A DNA stretch of 43,712 nt from a virus. Within the stretch, counting starts at the first letter, position 1. Every line of letters starts with the position of its first letter. Below, piece by piece: positions 16,137-24,189 of the stretch. Both the position numbers and the translations under genes were made by a program. Where the stretch lies: positions 1-43,712 of the IMG/VR virus record IMGVR_UViG_3300025301_000024; one strand, given 5' to 3'. Below the pieces are notes generated by a model. It was not told the origin of the DNA. It did no database searches and worked only from the letters and a program-made list of their open reading frames with translations.

Positions 16137-19100
16137 ATGGGAACGGTTCGTGTAGAAGGTCTTGGCGAGGTTGAGATTGCAGGTGATACGCCTACCGTAG
16201 AGGAAGCAAGAAATATTTATGCATCTTTGCAGGAAAAAAAGTTAGAGCGTCCTCCAGATAAGGCACCTACACCTCCAGATAAACCTCCGGCCCCTCTTGC
16301 TAACGGTGAAGACCCTTCTGTTATAAAAGATATTCTTACTCAGGCCGTTGGTGGCGTTCGTGATGCCACTCAAAGTATTCTTAATTTAACAGCCAGACCT
16401 GCTGCTTATCTTGAGGGTAAGCTTCCAACCACTGACAAACCGTTCAAACCGTTGACCCTACCTACTATTGCTCCGGCAAAAACCACAGGAGGAGGGGTAG
16501 CCAGAGGGCTTTCCCAATTTTTTGTGCCGTATTTAGGGGCGTTGAAAGTTTTGGGGGTTGGAAAAACATTTATTGGCACCTTGGCTAAGGCTGAAGGTGC
16601 GGCTGTTCTTACTGATCAGGCGGTCTTTGATCCGTTCGATCAAAAACTTTCTGATTTGGTTCAGTCAGTCCCTGCTTTACAGAATCCTGCTACGGAATAT
16701 TTACAAGCTGATGAAGATGATTCTGAGGCTGAAGCCAGATTCAAATTGGCTGTTGAAGGTATGGGATTGGGGGCTTTTGCTACAACTATCATTCAGTCTT
16801 TTAGGGGACTCAGATCACTCAAGAAAGGAAAGACAGAGCAAGGGATCAAGGAAGTTGACAAGGCTATCGAAGCTAGTCCAAAAATAGACCCGGTGGCATC
16901 GCCAAGAGAGGTTCTTGGGGATGACTATGCCGGGAATATACGAGTAGATAAATACAATACCACTGAAGATGTAAAACAGGGGATTCGTGATACTGCGGAA
17001 AAGAACGTGGGTAGGATAGACGAAGCAACACGCGGAACAATCACGACCGATCAATTAAAGGGACTAGCGCGAGAAGTAGGTTTAACTGTTGATGATCTTT
17101 TAGATCGTGTTACAGGAGAGGCATGGAATGCAGAAGAGATATTAAGTGCTCGTATGATGATGTTAGCTTCTGCTATTAGGTTGCGTAATGCAGGAAAAGT
17201 AGCTTCAAAAACCGGGTTAGATGCTGATATCTTAAAAGTAAAAGATGCTCTTAATCTCCATGTTGGAATCCAAGAACAGGTATCTGGATTAGCTGCTGAA
17301 GCAGGTCGTGCGCTTAGACAATTTCGTCTAATAATTGGTGAAGGCAATGTAGAGGAATTATTGACTGCTGGAGGCGGGAAGAAAGCCATAAAAGAAATAG
17401 CTGATCGTCTTGCTGTACTTGATCCAGAACTCGATATGGCGGTTTTTAATAATACGGCTAGGGTGCTTAATAAGCCAACCCTCATGGATAAATGGCTTGA
17501 GTTTTGGATCAACGGGTTACTTTCAGGACCGCAAACTCACGCGGTAAATTTTTTATCAAATGAATTAACATCGTTTTGGTCTATCCCAGAACATTATCTG
17601 GCTGCCGGAATTGGTGCCATAAGAAAAACTCCAGAGAGGGTTACATTAGGAGAGGCTAATCATCGGCTTTATGGATGGCTCAAAGGACATCAGGAGGGCT
17701 GGGGTTTAGCCAAGAAAGCATTTATCACCGAAAGCCCGTCCGATATTTTTTCTAAATTGGAGCTTCCCAGAGAACGAGCAATAAAAGGCACACTTGGAAA
17801 GGTCATAAGATTACCCGGCAGGGCGTTGATAAGTTCTGATGAGTATTTTAAGTCGATTGGTTATCGGATGGAGCTTAACGCGCAAGCCTACAGGAGTGCT
17901 ATTAAAGCTGGATTAAATCCGCGTTCAAGAGAATTTGCGGAATTTTTGGAAAAGATTAAAAATAATATCCCTGAAAATAAAAATCAAATAAAACAGGTGG
18001 CAAAAGAATTAGGGATGGGAGTTAGAGAATACAAAGCTCTGAAGAAAAAGATTTCCCTTAAAGCCACAGATAATGCCAGATACCTTACGTTCACTAAACC
18101 CCTTGAAGGCATTAGTGCTGACATTACATCTATACAGGCAAAAGCGCCAATTTCTAGGATGCTCATGCCATTTGTCAGAACTCCAACCAACATAGTCAGA
18201 TTTGCCGCTGAAAGAACTCCTCTTGGATTGATGATGCGGGAAACGAAAAACGCCAAAGGAGCAGCAAAGGATGTGCAAATGGCTAAGATGGGGCTTGCGG
18301 CAGGGGCTGGTGCTCTCATCATGTCAATGGCAGGTCAAGGTAAAATAACCGGCTCCGGCCCAACCGATCCTAAAGCGCGCAGAGATATGTTGGATACCGG
18401 CTGGCAACCTTATTCGTATGTTTATGAAGATGATGAAGGGAAGAAGCATTATTATTCCTACAAACGTATTGAACCGATGGGAATTTTGTTTGGCTTAACT
18501 GCGGATTTTCACGATATTGCTGGAGAAGTTCCAGATAAGGATGCAGATGAAATAGCGGCAGGTATTGTTGCTTCGATAAGCCAGAACCTTACCGATAAGA
18601 CTTTCTTTAAGGGGCTTGGTGATTTTTTCGAGGCTATGGGTAATCCAGACAGGCAGTTCACTGCCTACTTGCAGAATCTTAGCGGAACGATAGTACCTTC
18701 TATTTTAGCTCAAACCACCAGAACCGTTGATCCTGTGTTAAGAGATACCAGATCATTTTTGAAAAGGATTAAATCGCGTATCCCCGGATGGTCCGAGACT
18801 CTTGAGGCAAGGCGCAATCTATGGGGAGAACGAATCATTCTGAGCGGGGGATTGGGTCCAGATATTATATCTCCTATTTATTCATCAGAATCAAAGAACG
18901 ATCCGGTCGCCAATGAACTGGTCAGATTGGATTACCATCCTTCATTGCCGCAACGAACTCAAAGTGGTACAGAAATACCCGACAATTTGTATTGGCAATT
19001 TGTTGAAGACGCTGGCAAACCAGCGCATCAATTACTTGAAAGTATAATGGCACTGCCTGCATGGGAAGCGTTAAACAACAGACCTAGCGAACAAAAAGAT

Positions 19101-19289
19101 ATAATTAGAAAGGTTATTGATTTAACACGAAAGAACGCCCGACTTAAACTAAGAGTCGCAATGGGAGAATACTTGACTAAACAAGATAAGATTAAAATAA
19201 CAGAACAGTTAAAAATAGAAGGGCATTCTGAAGATAGCGCAGAGCAGTGGATTCGTGAAAATGTCAATAAAAAAACGGCAAGCCGGTAA
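16137..19289 (+). CDS. Large internal virion protein (ejection protein candidate)
   Basis: 1050 residues, the largest of the virion block apart from the fibre. The N-terminus MGTVRVEGLGEVEIAGDTPT is a short domain common at the start of large internal proteins of marine phages; a Pro/Lys linker and a hydrophobic segment (about 110-150) follow. The middle is helical and Lys/Arg-rich. Residues about 680-790 include a Gly/Ala-rich hydrophobic stretch (MGLAAGAGALIMSMAG) and the conserved YKRIEPMGILFGLTADFHDIAGE. No lytic transglycosylase motif was found. By size, position and hydrophobic segments it resembles proteins ejected with the DNA, but this is inference. Confidence 0.65.
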   Translation: MGTVRVEGLGEVEIAGDTPTVEEARNIYASLQEKKLERPPDKAPTPPDKPPAPLANGEDPSVIKDILTQAVGGVRDATQSILNLTARPAAYLEGKLPTTDKPFKPLTLPTIAPAKTTGGGVARGLSQFFVPYLGALKVLGVGKTFIGTLAKAEGAAVLTDQAVFDPFDQKLSDLVQSVPALQNPATEYLQADEDDSEAEARFKLAVEGMGLGAFATTIIQSFRGLRSLKKGKTEQGIKEVDKAIEASPKIDPVASPREVLGDDYAGNIRVDKYNTTEDVKQGIRDTAEKNVGRIDEATRGTITTDQLKGLAREVGLTVDDLLDRVTGEAWNAEEILSARMMMLASAIRLRNAGKVASKTGLDADILKVKDALNLHVGIQEQVSGLAAEAGRALRQFRLIIGEGNVEELLTAGGGKKAIKEIADRLAVLDPELDMAVFNNTARVLNKPTLMDKWLEFWINGLLSGPQTHAVNFLSNELTSFWSIPEHYLAAGIGAIRKTPERVTLGEANHRLYGWLKGHQEGWGLAKKAFITESPSDIFSKLELPRERAIKGTLGKVIRLPGRALISSDEYFKSIGYRMELNAQAYRSAIKAGLNPRSREFAEFLEKIKNNIPENKNQIKQVAKELGMGVREYKALKKKISLKATDNARYLTFTKPLEGISADITSIQAKAPISRMLMPFVRTPTNIVRFAAERTPLGLMMRETKNAKGAAKDVQMAKMGLAAGAGALIMSMAGQGKITGSGPTDPKARRDMLDTGWQPYSYVYEDDEGKKHYYSYKRIEPMGILFGLTADFHDIAGEVPDKDADEIAAGIVASISQNLTDKTFFKGLGDFFEAMGNPDRQFTAYLQNLSGTIVPSILAQTTRTVDPVLRDTRSFLKRIKSRIPGWSETLEARRNLWGERIILSGGLGPDIISPIYSSESKNDPVANELVRLDYHPSLPQRTQSGTEIPDNLYWQFVEDAGKPAHQLLESIMALPAWEALNNRPSEQKDIIRKVIDLTRKNARLKLRVAMGEYLTKQDKIKITEQLKIEGHSEDSAEQWIRENVNKKTASR

Positions 19290-19309
19290 AATAATCACAG
19301 GAAAATAAA

Positions 19310-19939
19310 ATGACTACAGGACAAACAGTACCGCCGGGTTATTACGTCAGCAACAGCGCAGACGAGGACGTGTTCTGCGTCACGAAGACCAATAACTTTT
19401 ATTTCAAGAAAGCCCGTGGCAAGAAATGGGCACGTACTGATTCATGGAACTTCGATCATCTGTGTGATGTGGAAACCGTTAACGAAGTGCAGGGTGTCAG
19501 CGGTGATGTGAACACGCACGATGGCCGTGGTCTGGAAGTCAGCGTGTCGGCGCACATCGGTGTCACGGTATCCGACGTGATGAAGTGGCATTATGTCAAC
19601 CCGGATGGCAACCAAGCCACGCTGTGGGCTGGCCCTGAAGGCGGACCCGGTAAGGGTGTGAGCATGGATGTGGGTGTGTGGTACGACAAGAACGGTAACG
19701 TTCATATGAAGCTCTCGGCTTCCGGGGTGATCCCTCATTTTGATTTTGGCGGGGAAGTTGTGATCAACCCAAAGACTGTTGAAAACTTAGAGAAACCCAC
19801 AGCAGATGACAAGGCGTTTGCCAAGGGGTTTACCGAGGGTGCCACTCTGGGTATTGCAGACAAGCCACCGAAGGTTCTGACCGAAGGTGTTGCCGTGGTG
19901 GATAAAGTGGGTAAGAAAGTTCTTGGCTGGTTCAAGTAG
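19310..19939 (+). CDS. Unknown protein, first gene after the virion block
   Basis: 209 residues, preceded by AGGAAAATAAAATG. Beta-rich and soluble. It opens with TVPPGYYVSNSADEDVF; the centre has alternating strands (GLEVSVSAHIGVTVSDVMKW, GVSMDVGVWYDKNGNVHMKL) and the C-terminal third is helical and Lys-rich. GC content appears higher than in the preceding gene, which may mark a boundary. I do not recognise the family. Co-directional and close to the membrane genes that follow. Confidence 0.55.
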   Translation: MTTGQTVPPGYYVSNSADEDVFCVTKTNNFYFKKARGKKWARTDSWNFDHLCDVETVNEVQGVSGDVNTHDGRGLEVSVSAHIGVTVSDVMKWHYVNPDGNQATLWAGPEGGPGKGVSMDVGVWYDKNGNVHMKLSASGVIPHFDFGGEVVINPKTVENLEKPTADDKAFAKGFTEGATLGIADKPPKVLTEGVAVVDKVGKKVLGWFK

Positions 19940-19945
19940 GGCGTT

Positions 19946-20209
19946 ATGTCGATAGTCACAGAATCTCCTGCCAATTTTTACGAAGGCTTGTTTATGAACG
20001 AGGGCCATTTCGTTGAATTCACGCTGGGGCTTGACAACCTCGTCTGGGTGAATGAGACCATCGAATCCATCCGCAAGCCAAAGCCTAAAATTATCACCAA
20101 AATTTACGGCATTAAGGATGCGATAGAATTTCAAAGCAGTCTCATCGATTTTGGCTACCATCACTTACCCGCCTTTGAGTTATCCGAGCAGTCCGACTAC
20201 ATCAATTAA
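19946..20209 (+). CDS. Small hypothetical protein
   Basis: 87 residues, soluble and mixed alpha/beta, with no Cys pairs and no membrane segment. Motifs such as NFYEGLFMNEGHFVEF and IYGIKDAIEFQSSLIDFGY are not known to me. It lies seven bases after the previous stop, in the same transcription unit. No function assigned. Confidence 0.5.
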   Translation: MSIVTESPANFYEGLFMNEGHFVEFTLGLDNLVWVNETIESIRKPKPKIITKIYGIKDAIEFQSSLIDFGYHHLPAFELSEQSDYIN

Positions 20210-20223
20210 CGGGGCAGACGATT

Positions 20224-20598
20224 ATGGGCGATCAATTCAGCGGCGATCTTTCACGCAATGAAGTGGAGATGGATCTCAGTAAGTTCCTTGAGATTATGAA
20301 GGACAACTCTGATCTCAAGGATAAGATCCGTGAATTGCAGGGCGCAGAAAAAGTCAACCCGTACCAGAAATGGATACATCTTGCCAAGACCATAGATGCT
20401 TGGCGCATCTTTCCTCGCGTGTTTGTCGGGGTATATATCTATTTGCTGTACGCGGTGGTGATCTGGTTTATGACCCTTAACGAACCAAACTTGGAACAAG
20501 CTGGTCTGGTGTCGGTCGTTGTTGGGGCAATGGCGGCAGTGTTTGGAATATACGCAGGCACGTCAGGACAGAGCAAAAAGTTTAAAGGTGAAGGTTAG
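20224..20598 (+). CDS. Two-pass membrane protein, holin-like
   Basis: 124 residues with a polar, acidic N-terminal half (residues 1-60) and then two hydrophobic helices (about 64-83, VFVGVYIYLLYAVVIWFM; and about 92-112, GLVSVVVGAMAAVFGIYAG) ending in a short Lys-rich tail. That is the topology of phage holins that have an extended N-terminus. It is separated from the lysozyme cassette by 14 kb, so it is either a second lysis function or a membrane partner of the csgF/csgG genes just downstream. The stop overlaps the next GTG start. Confidence 0.5.
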   Translation: MGDQFSGDLSRNEVEMDLSKFLEIMKDNSDLKDKIRELQGAEKVNPYQKWIHLAKTIDAWRIFPRVFVGVYIYLLYAVVIWFMTLNEPNLEQAGLVSVVVGAMAAVFGIYAGTSGQSKKFKGEG

Positions 20599-20879
20599 TG
20601 AACGAAGCCTTTAATCTGATTGCTGATGTTGGGTTCCCGATTGCGATTGCATTGATTGCAGGCTTCTTTATTTTCCTGACCATCAAGTACATTCTTGAAA
20701 GCGTCATCGGGCAGGTCAGCGGTATTCATGTGATCGTCACTGGCTTGGATAACCGTGTGAAAACGATGAACCATGACATCATTCGTTTAGATGCAACCAT
20801 GTGTGCGGTTCTGGGGATTAGACCTGATCTGGGCAGGATAGCTCGGGCTGACGGTAAGGACGATGCTCGGCGTGACTGA
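20598..20879 (+). CDS. Single-pass membrane coiled-coil protein, paralogue 1
   Basis: 93 residues from a GTG start. A membrane helix at about 12-33 (FPIAIALIAGFFIFLTIKYIL) is followed by a heptad-like segment with DNRVKTMNHDIIRLDATMCAVLGIR. The next gene encodes a protein of the same design with DRIRMLDNDIIRLQQKLDTVIELR, so the two are paralogues. Small anchor plus coiled coil is shared by many phage membrane proteins of unknown role. Overlapping starts and stops put it in one unit with csgF. Confidence 0.55.
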   Translation: MNEAFNLIADVGFPIAIALIAGFFIFLTIKYILESVIGQVSGIHVIVTGLDNRVKTMNHDIIRLDATMCAVLGIRPDLGRIARADGKDDARRD

Positions 20880-21139
20880 TGGATATCGCAAATGTTGTCA
20901 GCGAGTACGGTTTTCCTATCGTGGCGACGGTGGGTCTGTTGTACATGATTTATTTTATCTGGCAATTCATCACCCATCAGATCAAGAAGAAACTGTCAGA
21001 GGCGAATGTTACTTTGGTGGCACTCATTGACCGGATTCGGATGTTGGACAACGACATCATAAGGCTGCAACAGAAACTCGATACCGTCATTGAATTGCGG
21101 GAAGCAAAGGCGGAACAGAATGAAATGGATAAGGATTAG
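20879..21139 (+). CDS. Single-pass membrane coiled-coil protein, paralogue 2
   Basis: 86 residues. A membrane helix at about 11-32 (GFPIVATVGLLYMIYFIWQF) is followed by a basic stretch (HQIKKK) and a coiled coil with LDNDIIRLQQKL. Homologous to the gene just upstream. The last 20 bases overlap the start of csgF, implying translational coupling with the secretion genes. Possible roles are a holin/antiholin pair or inner-membrane partners of the curli secretion proteins; the sequence does not decide. Confidence 0.55.
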   Translation: MDIANVVSEYGFPIVATVGLLYMIYFIWQFITHQIKKKLSEANVTLVALIDRIRMLDNDIIRLQQKLDTVIELREAKAEQNEMDKD

Positions 21140-21611
21140 TTTGCTGCTGGTGCTTTCTCCGGCTTTATCTTATTCGTCTGAGTTGGTTCACAAGTTCGGT
21201 AGCCCTAGTTTCAACGGGATCAATCAATCGGCCCATTACCTGACCATTGATGAGCAGGAAAGAACCCGCTCAGAGAAAGTTGCTGCGGATATCCAAGATG
21301 CCTTGGACGAGGCTGAACGTGAGGCGGATAACACCACGCTTGCCAAGTTCCTGCGTAATCTTGAGTCGAGGATTTATTCAACACTCGCCAAGGACATTTC
21401 AGAATCGCTGTTCAATTACGACAACATCCCCACAAGCGAGAACCCCATCGTCGGGAGAATCAATCTCGAAGGCAATATCCTTACGTGGCTTAACGATGGA
21501 ACCAGCATTACGCTCACCATCGAGGAATGGTTCGACGGGCTTCTGATCTCAACCACTGAGATCGTGATTCCTGTAGGTTCTTTCGGAGGGTGTCTGACAG
21601 ACTGTGAATGA
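21120..21611 (+). CDS. csgF: CsgF-like curli assembly protein
   Basis: 163 residues from the ATG at 21120 (inside the previous gene), chosen because a signal peptide follows directly (MKWIRISLLLVLSPALSYSS). The mature start ELVHKFGSPSFNGINQSAHYL matches the CsgF N-terminus, in which an F-x-N/S-P-x-F-G/N-G segment inserts into the CsgG pore. Later the pattern NPIVGRINLEGNILTWLNDG corresponds to the C-terminal beta part of CsgF. In E. coli, CsgF caps the CsgG channel outside the cell and helps nucleate curlin. This copy is slightly longer than E. coli CsgF and ends with a Cys pair (GGCLTDCE) not in the classical protein. ATGATG at its stop begins csgG. Confidence 0.85.
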   Translation: MKWIRISLLLVLSPALSYSSELVHKFGSPSFNGINQSAHYLTIDEQERTRSEKVAADIQDALDEAEREADNTTLAKFLRNLESRIYSTLAKDISESLFNYDNIPTSENPIVGRINLEGNILTWLNDGTSITLTIEEWFDGLLISTTEIVIPVGSFGGCLTDCE

Positions 21612-23122
21612 TGAAGCACTTATTCTTGTTAGCCGTGTTGCTTGCCGTGGGTTGTGCGCCTATTGGCATGGGCAAAAGAAATGAAGATTGCAGTTCTCTT
21701 ACGGCGTGTATTGAGGGTCCGCAGATCGTACCCAGTGCAGCCCAGCAGTTACTAAACCTGCCGCCTCCTAAGAACAAGGCGGTGGTGGCGGTATACAGTT
21801 TCACCGACAAGACGGGACAACGAAAGTCCAACGACAACCTAGCCAGCTTCAGCACCGCAGTTACCCAAGGCGGTGTGGATATCCTGATTGAGGCGTTGAA
21901 GGACGCAGGCCGGGGTAATTGGTTTGCGGTGGTGGAAAGAGCAGGGCTGGACAGCCTGACCCGAGAACGACAGCTTATCAAGAACACCCGGCAGACCTAC
22001 GCCGGGGAGGGGGAGAATGTCCTCAAGCCGTTGCTCTATGCCGGGTTGATCCTTGAAGGTGGCATTTCGTTTTACGACACGAACCTGCGAACCGGTGGTA
22101 ACGGGGCTAGGTTCTTAGGTATCGGGGCGATGAACCAGTACCGCGAAGACAAGGTGACGGTAATTCTGCGAGCAATACTGGTACAAACCGGGGAAGTGTT
22201 GCTGAACGTGACGGCCACGAAAACCATCCTGTCCACCGGCAGGGGCACCGACCTGTTCAGGTTCTACGAACAGGGTACTGAACTGGTTGAGATCGAGAGC
22301 GGCAGCACCGAGAACGAACCGGTGGGTCATGCCGTCAGAGCAGCTATCGAGGCGGCGGTGTACGGGCTGGTGATTCAAGGTCTGAAGGTCTGGAAAGGCA
22401 GGTCTGGGACTTCGATTATGCTAAACTGGTGCGGGAGGATAACGATGAAAGTTCTTCTTAAATTGTTGATGCTATTGGTTCCGGCGGTTGTGCTTGGAGC
22501 CAACAACGATATATACATAACCCAGACAGGAACGGGCCTTACATTGACCATCGACCAGATCGGGGCGAGCAACAAGGTTGGAACCTCGCAGGCCAGAGTT
22601 ATTTTGGGTGGCACCAGCATGACCGTTGATCTGGATCAGATCGGTGACACCAACGTCATCGCTGCAAGCATCTTACAAGGCAACTCATCCAGTTGGACAT
22701 ACAAAGCAACGGGTGATAGCAACGTGGCTACCCTCGCAGTCGGGGCAACCGGGGATTCTGCCAGTTCGGATTTCGACTTCGAGGCCACAGGCGACAGCAA
22801 CGTGCTCACGTTCACCCAAGGTGACGCAGCAACAGCCACGGCAGGTAATCAGGATTTCGCTGTGACAGGCACGTCAAACGATCTGAACGTCAAATGCAAC
22901 GTCATCGGCTGTATCAACAACTGGACTGTCTCAGGGAACAGCAACGATATCGATACGTTGCAATCAGGGCGACAGGATCACGACATCACCATATCCCTTA
23001 CCGGTTCTTCAAATAATGTTGACGTGGATCAAACCGACACGGCCAGCACCAATGTGGCTAACATCATTTCAACAACGAGCAACGGCGTCATCAACGTGGA
23101 TCAATGCGCCAGTGGCTGTTAA
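21608..23122 (+). CDS. csgG: CsgG-like curli secretion channel, frame as written runs on into curlin
   Basis: Residues 1-16 are a lipoprotein signal ending LAVGC (Cys16). Residues about 60-260 carry the CsgG core: VAVYSFTDKTGQRK, NWFAVVERAGLDSLTRERQLI, LILEGGISFYDTNL, QYREDKVTVILRAILVQTGEVL and AVRAAIEAAVYGLV. CsgG forms the nine-subunit outer-membrane pore that exports curlins. After residue about 259 the frame does not stop but continues into the curlin gene. The proper CsgG tail is present in another frame: GLERQVWDFDYAKLVRED, with a TAA at 22459-22461. An 8-bp near-duplication at 22379-22394 explains the shift. So this is either a CsgG-curlin fusion or a frameshifted csgG that should end at 22461. 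Confidence 0.85.
   Translation: MMKHLFLLAVLLAVGCAPIGMGKRNEDCSSLTACIEGPQIVPSAAQQLLNLPPPKNKAVVAVYSFTDKTGQRKSNDNLASFSTAVTQGGVDILIEALKDAGRGNWFAVVERAGLDSLTRERQLIKNTRQTYAGEGENVLKPLLYAGLILEGGISFYDTNLRTGGNGARFLGIGAMNQYREDKVTVILRAILVQTGEVLLNVTATKTILSTGRGTDLFRFYEQGTELVEIESGSTENEPVGHAVRAAIEAAVYGLVIQGLKVWKGRSGTSIMLNWCGRITMKVLLKLLMLLVPAVVLGANNDIYITQTGTGLTLTIDQIGASNKVGTSQARVILGGTSMTVDLDQIGDTNVIAASILQGNSSSWTYKATGDSNVATLAVGATGDSASSDFDFEATGDSNVLTFTQGDAATATAGNQDFAVTGTSNDLNVKCNVIGCINNWTVSGNSNDIDTLQSGRQDHDITISLTGSSNNVDVDQTDTASTNVANIISTTSNGVINVDQCASGC
22379..22394 (+). repeat. 8-bp tandem near-duplication breaking the csgG frame
   Basis: GGTCTGAA (22379-22386) is followed by GGTCTGGA (22387-22394). Removing the first unit joins the CsgG frame to the conserved-looking tail and the TAA at 22459. 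Confidence 0.85.
22445..23122 (+). CDS. Curlin-repeat secreted protein 1 (CsgA/CsgB-like)
   Basis: 225 residues from the internal ATG at 22445. This start is favoured by GGGAGG at 22433-22438 and by the signal peptide MKVLLKLLMLLVPAVVLG that follows. The mature part holds curlin-type repeats with strand-turn pattern: LTIDQIGASNKV, VDLDQIGDTNVI, then degenerate ATGDSNVATL, EATGDSNVLTF, VTGTSNDLNV, VSGNSNDID and LTGSSNNVDVDQ. Curlins are exported through CsgG and polymerise into surface amyloid. The Gln/Asn ladder is less regular than in E. coli CsgA. A Cys pair ends the protein (DQCASGC). As written, the frame is continuous with csgG upstream; the repaired csgG would overlap it by 17 bases. 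Confidence 0.8.
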   Translation: MKVLLKLLMLLVPAVVLGANNDIYITQTGTGLTLTIDQIGASNKVGTSQARVILGGTSMTVDLDQIGDTNVIAASILQGNSSSWTYKATGDSNVATLAVGATGDSASSDFDFEATGDSNVLTFTQGDAATATAGNQDFAVTGTSNDLNVKCNVIGCINNWTVSGNSNDIDTLQSGRQDHDITISLTGSSNNVDVDQTDTASTNVANIISTTSNGVINVDQCASGC

Positions 23123-24189
23123 GTTTACTGTTCGTTGGTGCAGCCCATGCGGCAGGCATTGGGGAGATATCTGAGTTAAAGGGTGTCGGTGAGATCACCC
23201 GTAAGGATTCCGACGCTGCATTCCTAGCTGAACTCGCTTCCGATATTTTCTCTTTCGATGATGTCACGACCGGCAACGGTCGCATGGCAATCCAGTTTCT
23301 CGATTCTTCTACGCTGAAGTTAACAGAGCACTCTAAGGTGGTCATTGATGAATACATCTATGACCCCGATCCCAGCAAGACCAAGCTGGCCCTGAACATG
23401 GCGTCAGGTACGGCCCGGTTTATCACGGGTGCTTTGGCGAGGATCAACAAGAACAACATTTCCATTCGCACCCCCAGTGCCACCATCGCTATCAGGGGCA
23501 CGGACTTCACCACCACGGTTGACGAGCTTGGCCGCTCGCTGATCATCCTGCTGCCTGATCCTGATGGCACCTCCTCGGGGGAGATTTCAGTGACCACATG
23601 GTCGGGGACGGAAATTCTCAACCAGCCCTTCCAGGCCACGATGGTGTCAACCTTTGAGTCACGGCCTACCAAGGCCGTCACCCTTGGCAACATCACGCTT
23701 GATCTGATCGACAACATGCTGATCATCAACAAGCCGCCTGCCATTGTGCAAGCAGAGGCAGAGCAGAGCGGTGAGGTAAAGACCGATCTCGACAGGGATT
23801 TCTTTGAGGATGCTCCCGATCTGGATAAGGATTTTCTTGAGATTGAAGAGGAAATCAGCAGGCTGGATATTGACCTGTTAAGTTTTGATTTTCTGGTGGA
23901 TTTATTAGCAATCGTTGAGACTGGCAGTAAGAAGAAAACCACGTCTGGTGGTGAGCTACAGGGCGTGGAACTGACCGGGATCATCCCCGGTTTTGATCCG
24001 ACCTACCAGACTTATACCTTTGTCGAAGGGATGTATGTGTATTTTGTTCACCAAGGAACCAACACGTTTGATATAGCCTTGGACAAGGAAGCAGCAGCTT
24101 ACCTGAGCATAAATTCTTTTGGCGTTCCGATGGAGATAGAGGTCAATGGCGCGGGCGATAATACTATCGTTATTTTTCAGTCTCCTTAG
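23104..24189 (+). CDS. Secreted FecR-domain protein
   Basis: 361 residues; ATG lies inside the previous gene (19-base overlap) and starts a signal peptide (MRQWLLSLLFVGAAHAAG). Residues about 20-150 form a FecR domain: GVGEITRKD, ELASDIFSFDDVTTGNGRMAIQFLDSSTLKL, and IRTPSATIAIRGTDF, the strongest family signature. An acidic linker follows (DLDRDFFEDAPDLDKDF) and a C-terminal beta domain (EGMYVYFVHQG). FecR folds are beta-helical periplasmic or secreted modules; free-standing ones are often encoded next to CHASE2-cyclase genes in proteobacteria. Here it sits between two curlin genes, so it may be a fibre component, an export substrate or a signal input. Confidence 0.85.
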   Translation: MRQWLLSLLFVGAAHAAGIGEISELKGVGEITRKDSDAAFLAELASDIFSFDDVTTGNGRMAIQFLDSSTLKLTEHSKVVIDEYIYDPDPSKTKLALNMASGTARFITGALARINKNNISIRTPSATIAIRGTDFTTTVDELGRSLIILLPDPDGTSSGEISVTTWSGTEILNQPFQATMVSTFESRPTKAVTLGNITLDLIDNMLIINKPPAIVQAEAEQSGEVKTDLDRDFFEDAPDLDKDFLEIEEEISRLDIDLLSFDFLVDLLAIVETGSKKKTTSGGELQGVELTGIIPGFDPTYQTYTFVEGMYVYFVHQGTNTFDIALDKEAAAYLSINSFGVPMEIEVNGAGDNTIVIFQSP

